A DNA stretch of 64,000 bases from Streptomyces triticirhizae (lineage in GTDB: Bacteria > Actinomycetota > Actinomycetes > Streptomycetales > Streptomycetaceae). Position 1 is the first letter of the stretch, and every line of letters starts with the position of its first letter. Positions 43,756-56,799 of the stretch are shown here, piece by piece. Under the pieces are notes generated by a model, which made no database searches, was not told the DNA's origin, and saw only the letters and a program-made list of their open reading frames with translations. The translations under genes and the position numbers were made by a program. The DNA lies in the NCBI RefSeq assembly GCF_003696235.1, contig NZ_RFFJ01000009.1, forward strand, positions 1 through 64,000, written 5' to 3'.

Positions 43756-44100
43756 TCAACCGGCCGGCGCGCCCTGCTCCCTGGCGGCCTTCAACGCGTC
43801 GATGCGGGCGCCGAAGTGGACCGAGGCCCACCACAGACCGGCGAACGCGACGCCCAGCACGAACATCGCCGGCAGCACGAAGCCGGCCGCGACCAGCGCC
43901 ACCTGGAACGCCCAGCCGAGCCACACGCCCAGCGGCCGCCCGGCGATCGCGCACAGCAGCAGGGACACGGCCATGGCCACGCCGCAGACCCACCACACGG
44001 TGGCCGTCGAGGCCGTGGACAGCCGGCTGGCGGCCAGCCCGGCGAGGCCGATGACGAAGAACTCGCCCAGCAGCGTGCTGGCGCACAGGGTGCGCATCAC
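43756..44100 (-). CDS. DUF4233 membrane protein
   Basis: 114-residue protein with four predicted helices (TLLGEFFVIGLAGLAASRLS, TVWWVCGVAMAVSLLLCAIA, GVWLGWAFQVALVAAGFVLP, AMFVLGVAFAGLWWASVHFG). This is the DUF4233 family, normally encoded directly after folC in actinomycetes. Its ATG overlaps the folC stop (ATGA), so it is translationally coupled to folC. The function is unknown; a role tied to folate or membrane physiology would be a guess. Confidence 0.88.
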   Translation of the reverse strand: MMRTLCASTLLGEFFVIGLAGLAASRLSTASTATVWWVCGVAMAVSLLLCAIAGRPLGVWLGWAFQVALVAAGFVLPAMFVLGVAFAGLWWASVHFGARIDALKAAREQGAPAG

Positions 44101-45659
44101 CGACCGCCCTTCAGCAGCAGCCTGGCCTCGCCGACCGTGATCACCGAGCCGGTGACGAGCACGCCGGCCGCCGCGTACTCGTGCTCCTCCTCGGCCAGCG
44201 CGACGGCCGCCTCGATGGCGTCGTCGAGCCTGGGCTCGACCTGGACCCGCTCGGCGCCGAAGACCTCCACCGCCACGGCCGCCAACGCGTCCACGTCCAC
44301 GGCCCGTTGGGAGGTGTTGCGGGTCACCACCACCTCGGTGAGGACCGGTTCGAACGCCTCCAGCAGGCCCCGCACGTCCTTGCCCTCGGTGGCGCCGACC
44401 ACGCCGATCAGCCGGCTGAAGCCGAACGCCTCGGTGATCGCCTCGGCGGTGGCCTGCGCGCCGCCCGGGTTGTGCGCGGCGTCCACCAGCACCGTCGGGC
44501 TGGTGCGCAGCACCTCAAGACGCCCCGGCGAGGTGACGGAGGCGAACGCGGCGCGCACCACGTCCTGGTCCAGCGGCTCGGCCGGCCGGCCGTCGCCGAC
44601 GCCGAAGAACGCCTCGACGGCCGCGAGGGCGACCGCCGCGTTGTGCGCCATGTGCGCGCCGTGCAGCGGGAGGAAGACCTCCGGGTACTCGCCGCCCAGG
44701 CCGCGCAGCGTCAACAGCTGCCCGCCGACGGCGACCTCGCGGGCGAGCACCCCGAACTCCATGCCCTCCCTGGCCACCGTGGCGTCGACCTCGACGGCCC
44801 GGCGCAGCACCACGGAGGCGGCCTCGATCTGCTGCTGCGCGAGGACCACGCGGGCGCCGGGCTTGATGATCCCGGACTTCTCCACGGCGATCCGCTCGGG
44901 GGTGTCGCCGAGCCGCGCCCTGTGATCCAGGCTGATCGGGGTGAGCACGGCGACCGTGCCGTCGATGACGTTGGTGGCGTCCCAGCTGCCGCCCATCCCG
45001 ACCTCGACCACGGCCACGTCGACGGGCGCGTCGGCGAAGGCGGCGTAGGCCATGCCCGTGAGCACCTCGAAGAAGGAGAGGCGGTGCTCCTGTTGGGCGT
45101 CGACCAGCTCCACCAGGGGCTGGATGTCGCGGTAGACGGAGACGAAGCGGTCGGCGGGGATCGGGGCGCCGTCCAGGCTGATCCGCTCGGTGATGGACTG
45201 CACGTGCGGGCTGGAGTAGCGGCCGGGGCGCAGGTCGAAGCCGGCGAGCAGGGCCTCGATCATCCGGGCCGTGGTGGTCTTGCCGTTGGTGCCGGTGATG
45301 TGGATGGCCGGATAGGTGCGTTGGGGCTCGCCCAGCACGTCCATCAGCGCGCTCATCCGGGCCGTGGAGGGGTCGAGCTTGGTCTCCGGCCAGCGGGCGA
45401 GCAGCTCCTTCTCGACGTCGGCGAGGGCGCGGTCGAGTTCGGGGTCATCGGGTCGGGTCGGCAGGTCGCCGCCGGGCGGGCCGGCCTGGGCGCGCAGGGT
45501 GCGGCTGCCGGCCTCGATGACCGCCAGGTCCGGGTCGCGGTCGCGCTCGGCGTCGACGATTCGGTCGAACTCGCCGCCCTCGCTCTGCTCGTCGTCGATG
45601 GAGGGAATGGCCGGGAGGTCGTCCGGCTCCTGGCCGTTGTCGGGCTGCGCGTCGCTCAC
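44097..45659 (-). CDS. folC: Bifunctional folylpolyglutamate / dihydrofolate synthase
   Basis: 520-residue Mur-ligase-family enzyme adding glutamate to folates. ATP-binding motif: ITGTNGKTTTARMIEALLAG. Further motifs are RYSSPHVQSITERISLDGAP, VGMGGSWDATNVIDGTVAVL, LDHRARLGDTPERIAVEKSG and VDAAHNPGGAQATAEAITEA. A nonconserved acidic N-terminal extension of about 80 residues (PDNGQEPDDLPAIPSIDDEQ) is common in Streptomyces FolC. It lies downstream of valS, separated by 84 bp, and is coupled to the DUF4233 gene. Confidence 0.95.
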   Translation of the reverse strand: MSDAQPDNGQEPDDLPAIPSIDDEQSEGGEFDRIVDAERDRDPDLAVIEAGSRTLRAQAGPPGGDLPTRPDDPELDRALADVEKELLARWPETKLDPSTARMSALMDVLGEPQRTYPAIHITGTNGKTTTARMIEALLAGFDLRPGRYSSPHVQSITERISLDGAPIPADRFVSVYRDIQPLVELVDAQQEHRLSFFEVLTGMAYAAFADAPVDVAVVEVGMGGSWDATNVIDGTVAVLTPISLDHRARLGDTPERIAVEKSGIIKPGARVVLAQQQIEAASVVLRRAVEVDATVAREGMEFGVLAREVAVGGQLLTLRGLGGEYPEVFLPLHGAHMAHNAAVALAAVEAFFGVGDGRPAEPLDQDVVRAAFASVTSPGRLEVLRTSPTVLVDAAHNPGGAQATAEAITEAFGFSRLIGVVGATEGKDVRGLLEAFEPVLTEVVVTRNTSQRAVDVDALAAVAVEVFGAERVQVEPRLDDAIEAAVALAEEEHEYAAAGVLVTGSVITVGEARLLLKGGR

Positions 45660-45743
45660 GGTGGCCAGTCTACGGAAGGGCCCGGGGCCGCCCGGGCGCC
45701 GGGCTTCGGCTCCCCCGGCGCGGGCCGGGGGAGCCGGGCCGGG

Positions 45744-48374
<2,631 letters not shown>

Positions 48375-48632
48375 GGCGGTAAGTCTAGAACGCCCCGCTG
48401 ACACTCCGCGCACCCGTTGCCGGGGCCGCCGCGGCGCCCGTGGGTCCGCCGGGGGCGGCCTCCAACGCCGGCCGCCCGCGCGGGAGATCGGCCGCCGGAA
48501 CCGGTCGCGGCGAAGGGCGCGGAGGGCCTTGCGCCGGCGGCGAGGATGTGATTGGGGTGGATGTACAGGAAGCCGTCTCATCCGACAGGATGTGCCTGAC
48601 GCAGACGATGTCGGGCTCTTGAGGGGAAGCAC

Positions 48633-49754
48633 ATGAGTCATAACCAGCCGGGTCCCTACGGGCAGCAGCCCCCGCCGGGCCAGCAGCCCGGGCAGCCCGG
48701 CCCGTACGGGTCACCGCCGCCGCACGGCGCCCCGCCGCCCGGCGGCCCCAACCCGTACGCGCAGAGCGGCGCCCCCCAGGGCCCCGGGTACGGATTCCCG
48801 CAGGCGCCGGGCGGCGCCCCCGGCCAGCCCGGCGGCGCCCCGGGGCAGCCGGGCGGGTTCCCGGGCCAGCCGGGCCCGTACGGCCAGCCCCAGCAGCCCG
48901 GCCCCTACGGCCAACAGCCGCCGCCCCCCGGGCAGTTCCCGGGCCAGCCCCCCTACGGCCAGCCGCAGCCGCCGGCCGGCGGCGGTGGCGGCAACAAGAC
49001 GCTGCTCATCGTGCTGTCGGTGGTGGTGGCGCTCGCCGTGATCGGCGGCGGCGCGTTCTTCCTCCTCGGCGGCGACGACGACGGCGGCAGCGGCCCGGGC
49101 AACGACCCGGACGCCACCTACTCGCTGGAGTTCCCCGAGACCAGCGGCGACTTCCGGCTGATGGAGCCGGCCTCGTCGACCGACACCCTCTCCGAGGAGG
49201 AGCTGGCCGAGGTCGGGCTGGCCGACGCCGAGGGCACCTCGGGCGTCTATGTGGCCGGGATAACGCCCGAGGAGGTCGCCGAGATCATGGACCCCTCGGA
49301 GCTGGGCTCCACCGAGGTGACCACCCTGTTCGCGGTCGGCATGTGGGGTGAGATCGAGGACCCCGAGGCCTCCGTGGACGCGTTCCTGGCCTACGGCGCC
49401 GAGCAGGCGGCGGCGGGCGACGACATGAGCCTGCTGGGCGAGCCCCAGGCCATGAACCCCGACGGGCTCGACGGCGCGACCATGAAGTGCCAGGAGGCCG
49501 AGACCGAGGACACCTTCACCGGCGAGATGGTGCGGGTCCCGGTCTGTGTCTGGGCCGACTACAGCACCGCCGGCTTCACCTTCTTCCAGAAGCAGACCGG
49601 CTCCGGCGGCCTGGAGATGTCGCTGGACGAGGCCGCCTCGCACAGCGCCACGCTGCGCAGCGCCTCGCTCGTCGAGGGCACGCCCGGCGCGGGCGGGACC
49701 GAGGGCGGCGCCGAGACCGAGGGCGAGGCCCCGGGCGAGGAGACCGTTCCGTAA
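48633..49754 (+). CDS. Membrane-anchored protein with Pro/Gly/Gln-rich cytoplasmic domain
   Basis: 373-residue protein. Residues 1-118 are a low-complexity Pro-Gly-Gln-Tyr region ([20 protein letters not shown]), expected to be disordered and cytoplasmic. A single helix follows ([27 protein letters not shown], from about residue 119), then an acidic linker ([11 protein letters not shown]) and an extracytoplasmic domain with two cysteines (MKCQEAE and VCVWADY) that may form a disulfide. The family is common in actinomycetes but unnamed. It is transcribed opposite to valS and converges on clpX. Confidence 0.75.
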   Translation: MSHNQPGPYGQQPPPGQQPGQPGPYGSPPPHGAPPPGGPNPYAQSGAPQGPGYGFPQAPGGAPGQPGGAPGQPGGFPGQPGPYGQPQQPGPYGQQPPPPGQFPGQPPYGQPQPPAGGGGGNKTLLIVLSVVVALAVIGGGAFFLLGGDDDGGSGPGNDPDATYSLEFPETSGDFRLMEPASSTDTLSEEELAEVGLADAEGTSGVYVAGITPEEVAEIMDPSELGSTEVTTLFAVGMWGEIEDPEASVDAFLAYGAEQAAAGDDMSLLGEPQAMNPDGLDGATMKCQEAETEDTFTGEMVRVPVCVWADYSTAGFTFFQKQTGSGGLEMSLDEAASHSATLRSASLVEGTPGAGGTEGGAETEGEAPGEETVP

Positions 49755-49780
49755 CGGCCCCGGCACCGACCGGACAGCAC

Positions 49781-49814
49781 GAGGGGCCCGGGACCAGTTG
49801 GTTCCGGGCCCCTC
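49781..49814. terminator. Bidirectional terminator between the Pro-rich membrane protein gene and clpX
   Basis: GAGGGGCCCGGGACC (49781-49795) and GGTTCCGGGCCCCTC (49800-49814) form a 15-bp stem (one G-T pair) with a 4-base loop, lying between convergent genes. Confidence 0.85.
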
Positions 49815-49835
49815 GCCCGTTGCTACGGCGACCGC

Positions 49836-51128
<1,293 letters not shown>

Positions 51129-51320
51129 GAGGTGCTTCCCCTTCGACTGCGCACCGCCGGGGAGACGGTGCCGAGTGCTTACAGAAGACGACGGTACCTC
51201 GTTGGCCCGGTGGAACGGTCCCCCTTGACGGGAATCCCCCTGGGCGGGGCCTTCCCGTCAAAGGGGACAGAGCCGTTTCGCGCGCCGAATGTGTGATCCG
51301 GCACAGGTACCGACAGTGGC

Positions 51321-51971
51321 CTAGCCGGCCGTGGAGGTGCGGGTGGTGATGATCTGGTCGATCAGGCCGTAGTCCACGGCCTCGGCCGCCGTGAGGATCT
51401 TGTCGCGCTCGACGTCGTCACGGATCTGCTCGATCGGCTTGGTGGAGTGCTTGGCCAGCATCTCCTCCATCTGGCCGCGCATCCGCTGGACCTCGCGGGC
51501 GGCGATCTCCAGGTCGGACACCTGGCCACGGCCGGTCTCCGAGTACGGCTGGTGGATCAGGACCCGCGAGTTCGGCAGCGCCATCCGCTTGCCGGGGGTG
51601 CCGGCGGCCAGCAGCACGGCGGCGGCCGAGGCGGCCTGGCCCATGCAGACCGTCTGGATGTCGGGCTTGACGAAGACCATCGTGTCGTAGATGGCGGTCA
51701 GCGCGGTGAACGAGCCGCCGGGGCTGTTGATGTAGATCTGGATGTCCCGATCCGGGTCGATGGACTCCAGGCACAGCAACTGCGCCATCACGTCGTTGGC
51801 CGAGGCGTCGTCGATCTGCACGCCGAGGAAGATCACGCCCTCCTCGAAGAGCTTCGCGTACGGGTCGTACTCGCGCACGCCCTGCGAGGTGCGCTCGACG
51901 AAGCGCGGGATCACATAGCGGGACTCGGCCGGCAGACGGTCGTAGAGGCCGGAGCCTGGGAACTTCTTCAT
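51321..51971 (-). CDS. clpP2: ATP-dependent Clp protease proteolytic subunit ClpP2
   Basis: 216-residue serine peptidase of the Clp proteolytic chamber. Catalytic serine in VCMGQAASAAAVLLAAGTPG, histidine in LIHQPYSETGRGQ and a DxxxxAxEA region (RDKILTAAEAVDYGLIDQII). The start MKKFPGSGLYDRL distinguishes it from ClpP1. It follows clpP1 by 75 bp, the standard clpP1-clpP2 operon in which the two proteins make a mixed double ring. Confidence 0.97.
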   Translation of the reverse strand: MKKFPGSGLYDRLPAESRYVIPRFVERTSQGVREYDPYAKLFEEGVIFLGVQIDDASANDVMAQLLCLESIDPDRDIQIYINSPGGSFTALTAIYDTMVFVKPDIQTVCMGQAASAAAVLLAAGTPGKRMALPNSRVLIHQPYSETGRGQVSDLEIAAREVQRMRGQMEEMLAKHSTKPIEQIRDDVERDKILTAAEAVDYGLIDQIITTRTSTAG

Positions 51972-52046
51972 CGGTGTGTGTACCGCCTTGGGTCTAGGCT
52001 TGCGAACGGGCAGTGAGCGTCGGGGCTGTCAGGGCGAGCTGTGGGC

Positions 52047-52661
52047 TCAGGCGCCCGTGCCGCCGCCGCCCGTGATGTCCGCCGCACTGGTGATGACCCG
52101 GTCCAGCAGCCCGTAGTCCCGCGCCTCCTCGGCGGAGAACCAGCGGTCCCGGTCCGCGTCGCGCTCCCACTGCTCCTCGGAGACGCCCGAGTGCTCGGCC
52201 GAGAGCTTGGCCATCTTGCGCTTGGTGCGCAGCAGCTGCTCGGCCTGGATCTTGATGTCCGAGGCGGAGCCGGCCAGCCCGGCCGACGGCTGGTGGATCA
52301 GGATCTCCGCGTTGGGCAGCGCGTAGCGCTTGCCGGGGGCGCCGGCCGTCAGCAGGAACTGCCCCATCGACGCCGCCAGGCCCATGGCGATGGTCACCAC
52401 GTCGTTCTTGACGTACTGCATGGTGTCGTAGATCGCCATGCCGGCCGAGATCGAGCCGCCGGGGCTGTTGATGTAGAGATAGATGTCCTTGTCCGGATCG
52501 GCGGCCAGCAGCAGCAGCTGCGCCGTGATCCGGTTGGCGATGTCATCGTCCACCGGCTGACCCAGGAAGATGATGCGCTCGTCGAGCAGCCGGTTGTAGA
52601 CCTGATCGCCGAGGCTGCCGCTTGTCGGCTCCGCTGCGGCGGAGGGCATCAAGAGCGTCAC
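52047..52661 (-). CDS. clpP1: ATP-dependent Clp protease proteolytic subunit ClpP1
   Basis: 204-residue serine peptidase. Catalytic serine in IAMGLAASMGQFLLTAGAPG, histidine in EILIHQPSAGLAGSASDIKI and aspartate region RDRWFSAEEARDYGLLD. First gene of the clpP1-clpP2 pair. A ClgR-type operator lies about 120 bases upstream (52783-52796), consistent with the known ClgR activation of clpP1 in Streptomyces. The N-terminal MTLLMPSAAAEP segment is likely processed. Confidence 0.97.
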   Translation of the reverse strand: MTLLMPSAAAEPTSGSLGDQVYNRLLDERIIFLGQPVDDDIANRITAQLLLLAADPDKDIYLYINSPGGSISAGMAIYDTMQYVKNDVVTIAMGLAASMGQFLLTAGAPGKRYALPNAEILIHQPSAGLAGSASDIKIQAEQLLRTKRKMAKLSAEHSGVSEEQWERDADRDRWFSAEEARDYGLLDRVITSAADITGGGGTGA

Positions 52662-52782
52662 GTATCCACCTGCTCATTCCTGGACGGTCCAGGCCACGTG
52701 TGCCCGTCCGTCACTCGACATCTGGCGTGTTTCTAGGGACCCTAACGCGCGGTCCCGACAGACCCATCCCGACCAGGGAACT

Positions 52783-52796
52783 GTTCGCTGTGAGCG
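52783..52796. promoter_or_regulatory. ClgR-type operator upstream of clpP1
   Basis: GTTCGC-TGTGA-GCG matches the ClgR consensus GTTCGC-N5-GCG exactly. It lies in the 285-base interval between clpP1 and tig, 122 bases upstream of the clpP1 start. ClgR is a Clp-controlled activator of clp and lon genes in actinomycetes. Confidence 0.7.
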
Positions 52797-52884
52797 CAGG
52801 GTCGCCCCTCCCCGGCGGGACCGGGGCGGCGGGAGGGTGACGGTGCGTGGGGCCCGGGCGGGCCGAACGGGAGCGAACGGAAGG

Positions 52885-52913
52885 GGGGTGGACGCGTCGT
52901 CCGCGTCCACCCC
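52885..52913. terminator. Terminator downstream of tig
   Basis: GGGGTGGACGCG (52885-52896) and CGCGTCCACCCC (52902-52913) form a perfect 12-bp stem with a TCGTC loop, 33 bases after the tig stop on the minus strand. Confidence 0.8.
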
Positions 52914-52946
52914 CTGCTGGCCGTCTGCCCGCCGACTGACGTCGCG

Positions 52947-54389
52947 TCAGCCCTCGTTGGGCTTCGACTCGGTCGAGTCGCCGGCCGTGGCGGCCTCGTT
53001 GGCCTCCACCGCCTCGGCGACCGCGTCGTCCGTCTCGTCGGCGGCGGCGCCTTCGGCGTTCTCGTTCTCGCTCTCGTCCTCGTCGTCCAGCTCGACCAGC
53101 TCACCGTTGCTGTCGCGGACGGTGGCGGCCTCGACCACGGACGCGAGGGCCTTGCCCCGGCTGACCTCGCCGACCAGCATCGAGACCTGGTTGCCCTCGA
53201 CGACGGCCTTGGCGAACTGGTCGGGGCTCATCCCGGAGGACTGGGCCCGGCGCACCAGGTGCTCGGTCAGCTCCTCCTGGCTCACGTTCAGCTCGTCGCG
53301 GCGGGCGATGGCGTCCAGCACGAACTGGGTGCGGATGCCCTTCTCCGCCTGCTCCTTCAGCTCGTCGTCGAACTCCTCGGCGGTCTTCTCCTGGAGCTTG
53401 AGGTACGCGTCCAGGTCCATGCCGAGCTGGGGCAGCTGGTGGTGCTCCAGGTTGTGCTTGCGGGTCTTGATCTCCTCGGCCAGCAGCTTCTCGGGCAGCG
53501 GGACCTCGACCAGCTCCAGCAGGGCGTCGAGGACCTTCTCCTGGGCCTCGGTGGCCTGCTGGTACCTGCGCTCGTCGGCCAGCCGGCTGCGGCTGTCCTC
53601 GCGCAGCTCCTCCAAGGTGTCGAACTCGCTCGCCAGCTGGGCGAACTCGTCGTCCAGCTCGGGGAGTTCGCGGGAGGAGACGGACTCGACGGTGACGGTG
53701 ACCTCGGCCTCGCTGCCGGCGCCGGAGCCGCCCCGCAGCTCGCTGGTGAAGGTCGCGGTGCCGCCGGCGGCCAGGCCGATGACGGCCTCGTCCAGGCCGT
53801 CCAGCATCTGTCCCGAGCCGATGGTGTAGTTGACGCCCTGGGCGACGCCGTCCTCCAGCAGCTCGCCGTCGACCCGGGCCTCCAGGTCGATCTTGACGAC
53901 GTCGCCGTCGGCGGCCTCGCGCTCGACGACGGTGGTGGTGGCGAAGCGCTCGCGGAGCTGCTCGACGGCCTTGTCCACGTCCTCGTCGGCGACCTCGACC
54001 GCGTCCACGGTGACCTCGATGCCGGAGAAGTCGGGGATCTCCAGCTCGGGGCGGATGTCCACCTCGGCGGTGAACGTGAGGGTCTCGTTGTCCTTCAGCT
54101 CGGTGATGTCGACGTCGGGCTGGCCGAGCGGCGTCAGCTCACCCTCGTTGACCGCCTCGGTGTAGAACTTCGGCAGCGCGTCGTTGACCGCCTCCTCCAA
54201 CACCGCGCCGCGCCCGAAGCGCTGGTCGATGACGCGGGCCGGGATCTTCCCCTTGCGGAAGCCCGGCACCTGGACCTGCTGGTTGATCTTCCGGTACGCC
54301 GCGTCGAGGCTGGGCTTCAGCTCATCGAAGGGCACCTCGACAGTGAGCCGAACCCGGGTGGGGTTCAGGGTCTCCACGGCGCTCTTCAC
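52947..54389 (-). CDS. tig: Trigger factor, ribosome-associated chaperone and prolyl isomerase
   Basis: 480-residue chaperone. Ribosome-binding N-domain ([20 protein letters not shown], then [20 protein letters not shown], the GFRxGxxP ribosome-docking loop), FKBP-like isomerase domain (about 160-245; [20 protein letters not shown]) and helical C-domain. The last ~50 residues are acidic and disordered ([20 protein letters not shown]). The GTG at 54389 gives the conserved start; 31 additional open codons upstream are not homologous. Located upstream of clpP1 on the same strand, as usual. Confidence 0.96.
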   Translation of the reverse strand: MKSAVETLNPTRVRLTVEVPFDELKPSLDAAYRKINQQVQVPGFRKGKIPARVIDQRFGRGAVLEEAVNDALPKFYTEAVNEGELTPLGQPDVDITELKDNETLTFTAEVDIRPELEIPDFSGIEVTVDAVEVADEDVDKAVEQLRERFATTTVVEREAADGDVVKIDLEARVDGELLEDGVAQGVNYTIGSGQMLDGLDEAVIGLAAGGTATFTSELRGGSGAGSEAEVTVTVESVSSRELPELDDEFAQLASEFDTLEELREDSRSRLADERRYQQATEAQEKVLDALLELVEVPLPEKLLAEEIKTRKHNLEHHQLPQLGMDLDAYLKLQEKTAEEFDDELKEQAEKGIRTQFVLDAIARRDELNVSQEELTEHLVRRAQSSGMSPDQFAKAVVEGNQVSMLVGEVSRGKALASVVEAATVRDSNGELVELDDEDESENENAEGAAADETDDAVAEAVEANEAATAGDSTESKPNEG

Positions 54390-54491
54390 GGTCGGTCTCC
54401 TTGGGGCTGACAATCGAGAGTTAGGCGAACGTCGCTGAAGCGCTCCATATCCGGACACACCACAGGCGCACAGGCTAGTCATCGTACGTGG

Positions 54492-54565
54492 TCGGGGTGG
54501 CCGGATTCGAACCGACGACCTTCCGCTCCCAAAGCGGACGCGCTACCAAGCTGCGCCACACCCCG
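54492..54565 (-). tRNA. tRNA-Pro (anticodon TGG)
   Basis: Full cloverleaf on the minus strand: acceptor CGGGGTG pairs with CACCCCG, anticodon stem CCGCT/AGCGG around the loop TTTGGGA with TGG, and T-arm GGTTCGAATCC. The discriminator is A; CCA is not encoded. It reads proline codon CCA. Confidence 0.93.
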
Positions 54566-54738
54566 TCGTGGCTCACGACGCGATACGTAGGGTACAGGGC
54601 GGCAGGCCGGCGCCCTGCCGGGGCCCCGCGCCGCGCCGGGCGGTGATCTCGCCCGATCGGGGCGGGCGTTGGGCGCTGGTACGATGCGATGCGTTCGGGG
54701 AGCGTCCGTGGTGGACACGGCATCCGACGACCCCGCCG

Positions 54739-54809
54739 GCGGGCGTAGCTCAATGGTAGAGCCCTGGTCTTCCAAACCAGCTACGCGGGTTCGATTCCCG
54801 TCGCCCGCT
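54739..54809 (+). tRNA. tRNA-Gly (anticodon TCC)
   Basis: Acceptor GCGGGCG pairs with CGCCCGC, D-arm TAGCTCAATGGTAGA, anticodon loop CTTCCAA with TCC, and T-arm GGTTCGATTCC. CCA is not encoded. It reads glycine codon GGA. A U-rich terminator follows. Confidence 0.95.
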
Positions 54810-54824
54810 CTTCTCCGCACTTCC

Positions 54825-54852
54825 GGCCCGGCCCCCCTCGGGGAGCCGGGCC
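54825..54852 (+). terminator. Terminator after tRNA-Gly
   Basis: GGCCCGGC (54825-54832) and GCCGGGCC (54845-54852) pair, followed by CTCGTGTTTTCC, one of the few T-rich tails in the window. Confidence 0.75.
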
Positions 54853-54899
54853 CTCGTGTTTTCCTCCGTGCCGCGCGTGGGGGCCGACCGGGAGTGGGC

Positions 54900-55112
54900 T
54901 CAGGGCGAGCTGTTGATGGAGCCGTCCACCTCGTCGACGGCGTTGGTGATCGACTCCAGGAAGCTGTTTATGGGGTCGGCGGCGCCGGTGGAGGCGAGGG
55001 AGAAGCCGAAGAGGATCGCCACGATGGCCGGTCCCCACTTGACCGCCCCGCTTCGGATCATGAAGAACATGATCACGCCGAACAGCAGGGCCAGAGAGAA
55101 CGAGATAACCAC
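54900..55112 (-). CDS. Small conserved membrane protein
   Basis: 70 residues: two hydrophobic segments (VISFSLALLFGVIMFFMIRS and WGPAIVAILFGFSLASTGAA) and a short extracytoplasmic tail (INSFLESITNAVDEVDGSIN). Related ~65-residue proteins with the same 'aLVAILFGFfLAsTG' core are widespread in Streptomyces, often near phage-like or conjugation genes; the function is unknown. It ends 47 bp after the tRNA-Gly terminator, transcribed toward it. Composition and hydrophobicity support a real gene. Confidence 0.7.
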   Translation of the reverse strand: MVISFSLALLFGVIMFFMIRSGAVKWGPAIVAILFGFSLASTGAADPINSFLESITNAVDEVDGSINSSP

Positions 55113-55579
55113 AACTGATCACACCTTCGGAAGGTCGCCACTGCTCCGTCAGGGGCTTGACCACGGCCGCCGCACCCCCGCAGGCACCATCGTGCCATCA
55201 ACTGGCGGGCCAGCGGAGGAGGATGCCCCTCCGAGGGCCCCGATCGGGCGGCGGCCACGGGGTGTTGGGCGGCGTTGTGCCCGTTATCCGTCCGTTAGCC
55301 ACCGCGTCCGTCCCGCTTCGACAATTCCGGCGGCCCGCTGATCGTGTTCGGGATCACGCCGCCGGGGGGCCGGAAGGCGCCATTCGCCGGGCACGGGAGG
55401 GGCCGTCGGGAGGGCGCCGAGCGGTCCGAAACACACCAATTAATCCGGTCAAATCGCGTGATTACGGACAGGGAACGTGACCTCCACCACCCTTGGGTTT
55501 TCGTTTCATCAGTCGAATCCCTCTCAAGATTCCCTTATCCGGGTTGGCGAATGTACGGATCACCTGAGGAAGCGCTATC
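55113..55579. other. Gene-free interval between the small membrane protein and acyltransferase genes
   Basis: 467 bases between divergent genes with no protein-like reading. The right part is unusually AT-rich for this genome (CACCAATTAATCCGGTCAAA; TTGGGTTTTCGTTTCATC) and probably holds the acyltransferase promoter. A ribosome site, GAGGAAG (55566-55572), precedes the GTG start. No convincing -35/-10 pair or operator was found. Confidence 0.5.
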
Positions 55580-56758
55580 GTGCGGACAATGTTGCACGTC
55601 CGTAACCAACGAGCCCCCTTGCCCGAGGTCCGGGCGACGAAGGCTGTCCCCCCACCGACAGTCACGGACGGTCAGGCCCGGGTCAGTGCACGCGACCCCT
55701 TCTTCGACAACGCGAAGTACCTGGCGATCGTGCTGGTCGCGATCGGCCACGCGTGGACCCCGCTGCGGGAGGACTCCCGCACGGCGGCGGCCCTCTACAA
55801 CTTCGTGTACACGTTCCACATGCCGGCGTTCATCCTCGTCGCCGGCTACTTCTCGCGGAACTTCACCGGCCGGCCCGACCAGCTCAAGCGGCTGGTCAGC
55901 GGCGTGCTGGTGCCCTATCTGATCTTCGGTGTCGCCTATGTGCTGTTCAAGCGCTGGGGCACCGACGACCCTGACCACCCCTTCGCGCTCCTGGACCCCT
56001 ACTACCTCACCTGGTTCCTGATCGCGCTGTTCGTCTGGCGGATCACGGCACCGCTGTGGCACATCGTCCGCTGGCCGATGCCGATCGCGCTGACGATCGC
56101 CGCGCTGGCCAGCTTCGCGCCCTCGCTGGGGAACGACCTCAACATCCAGCGGGTGCTCCAGTTCCTCCCCTTCTTCGTGCTGGGGATGCGGCTGCGCCCC
56201 GAGCACTTCGAGCTGGTCCGCCGGCGCGAGGTGCGGCTGCTGGCGCTGCCGGTCTTCCTCTGCGCGCTGGTCACCGCCTACTGGTCGGTGCCCAGGATGG
56301 ACGCCGCCTGGTTCTACCGCAGCGCCGCCGCGCAGGACCTCGGCTTCGAGTGGTGGGTCGGCGTGGTGATGAGCCTGGCCCTGTTCGGCTGCGGCCTGCT
56401 GCTGACCGTCTGCTTCCTGTCCTGGGTGCCGGCCCGGCACCGCTGGTTCACCGCGCTGGGCGCCGGCACCATCTACGGCTATCTGCTCCACGGCTTCGTG
56501 GCCAAGGCCTCGCGCTGGTGGGAGTGGTACGACGTGGCCTGGGTGCACACGCCGGCCGGCCGGATCGGGGTGACGCTGATCGGCGCGGCCGTGGTCACCC
56601 TGTTGTGCACCGCGCCGGTGCGCCGGGTCTTCCGGTTCATGGTGGAGCCGAGGATGGACTGGGCGTTCCGCGCCGCCGAGCGGGGCGAGTCCGGCGGGCG
56701 GGCCGGGCGGCCGTCGAACGACACGGGCGGCGACCGCCGTCCGGTCAAGGCGAGTTGA
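55580..56758 (+). CDS. Acyltransferase family membrane protein (acyltransferase 3 / OafA-like)
   Basis: 392-residue polytopic protein. The block RDPFFDNAKYLAIVLVAIGH AW starts the acyltransferase-3 domain, with the catalytic-type histidine in AIGHAW and a second conserved segment YTFHMPAFILVAGYFSRNF. About ten helices follow (LVPYLIFGVAYVLFK, YYLTWFLIALFVWRI, VLQFLPFFVLGMRL, GTIYGYLLHGFVAK). The family O-acetylates or succinylates sugars and cell-surface polymers; the substrate is unknown here. GTG at 55580 is preferred for its ribosome site; an ATG lies three codons in. Confidence 0.88.
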   Translation: MRTMLHVRNQRAPLPEVRATKAVPPPTVTDGQARVSARDPFFDNAKYLAIVLVAIGHAWTPLREDSRTAAALYNFVYTFHMPAFILVAGYFSRNFTGRPDQLKRLVSGVLVPYLIFGVAYVLFKRWGTDDPDHPFALLDPYYLTWFLIALFVWRITAPLWHIVRWPMPIALTIAALASFAPSLGNDLNIQRVLQFLPFFVLGMRLRPEHFELVRRREVRLLALPVFLCALVTAYWSVPRMDAAWFYRSAAAQDLGFEWWVGVVMSLALFGCGLLLTVCFLSWVPARHRWFTALGAGTIYGYLLHGFVAKASRWWEWYDVAWVHTPAGRIGVTLIGAAVVTLLCTAPVRRVFRFMVEPRMDWAFRAAERGESGGRAGRPSNDTGGDRRPVKAS

Positions 56759-56766
56759 CGCCGCGC

Positions 56767-56793
56767 GGGGCGGGCGGTTCCGGCGCCCGCCCC
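56767..56793. terminator. Bidirectional terminator between the acyltransferase and M23 peptidase genes
   Basis: GGGGCGGGCG (56767-56776) and CGCCCGCCCC (56784-56793) form a 10-bp stem with a 7-base loop between convergent genes. Confidence 0.8.
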
Positions 56794-56799
56794 GTTCGG

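Noticed and set aside
48375..48632. Possible T-box leader of valS
   Set aside because: No specifier-loop or antiterminator-like pairing could be seen, and the interval is short.
54492..54809. tRNA genes as attachment site of an integrative element
   Set aside because: No duplicated tRNA 3' end, integrase or excisionase gene is visible nearby.
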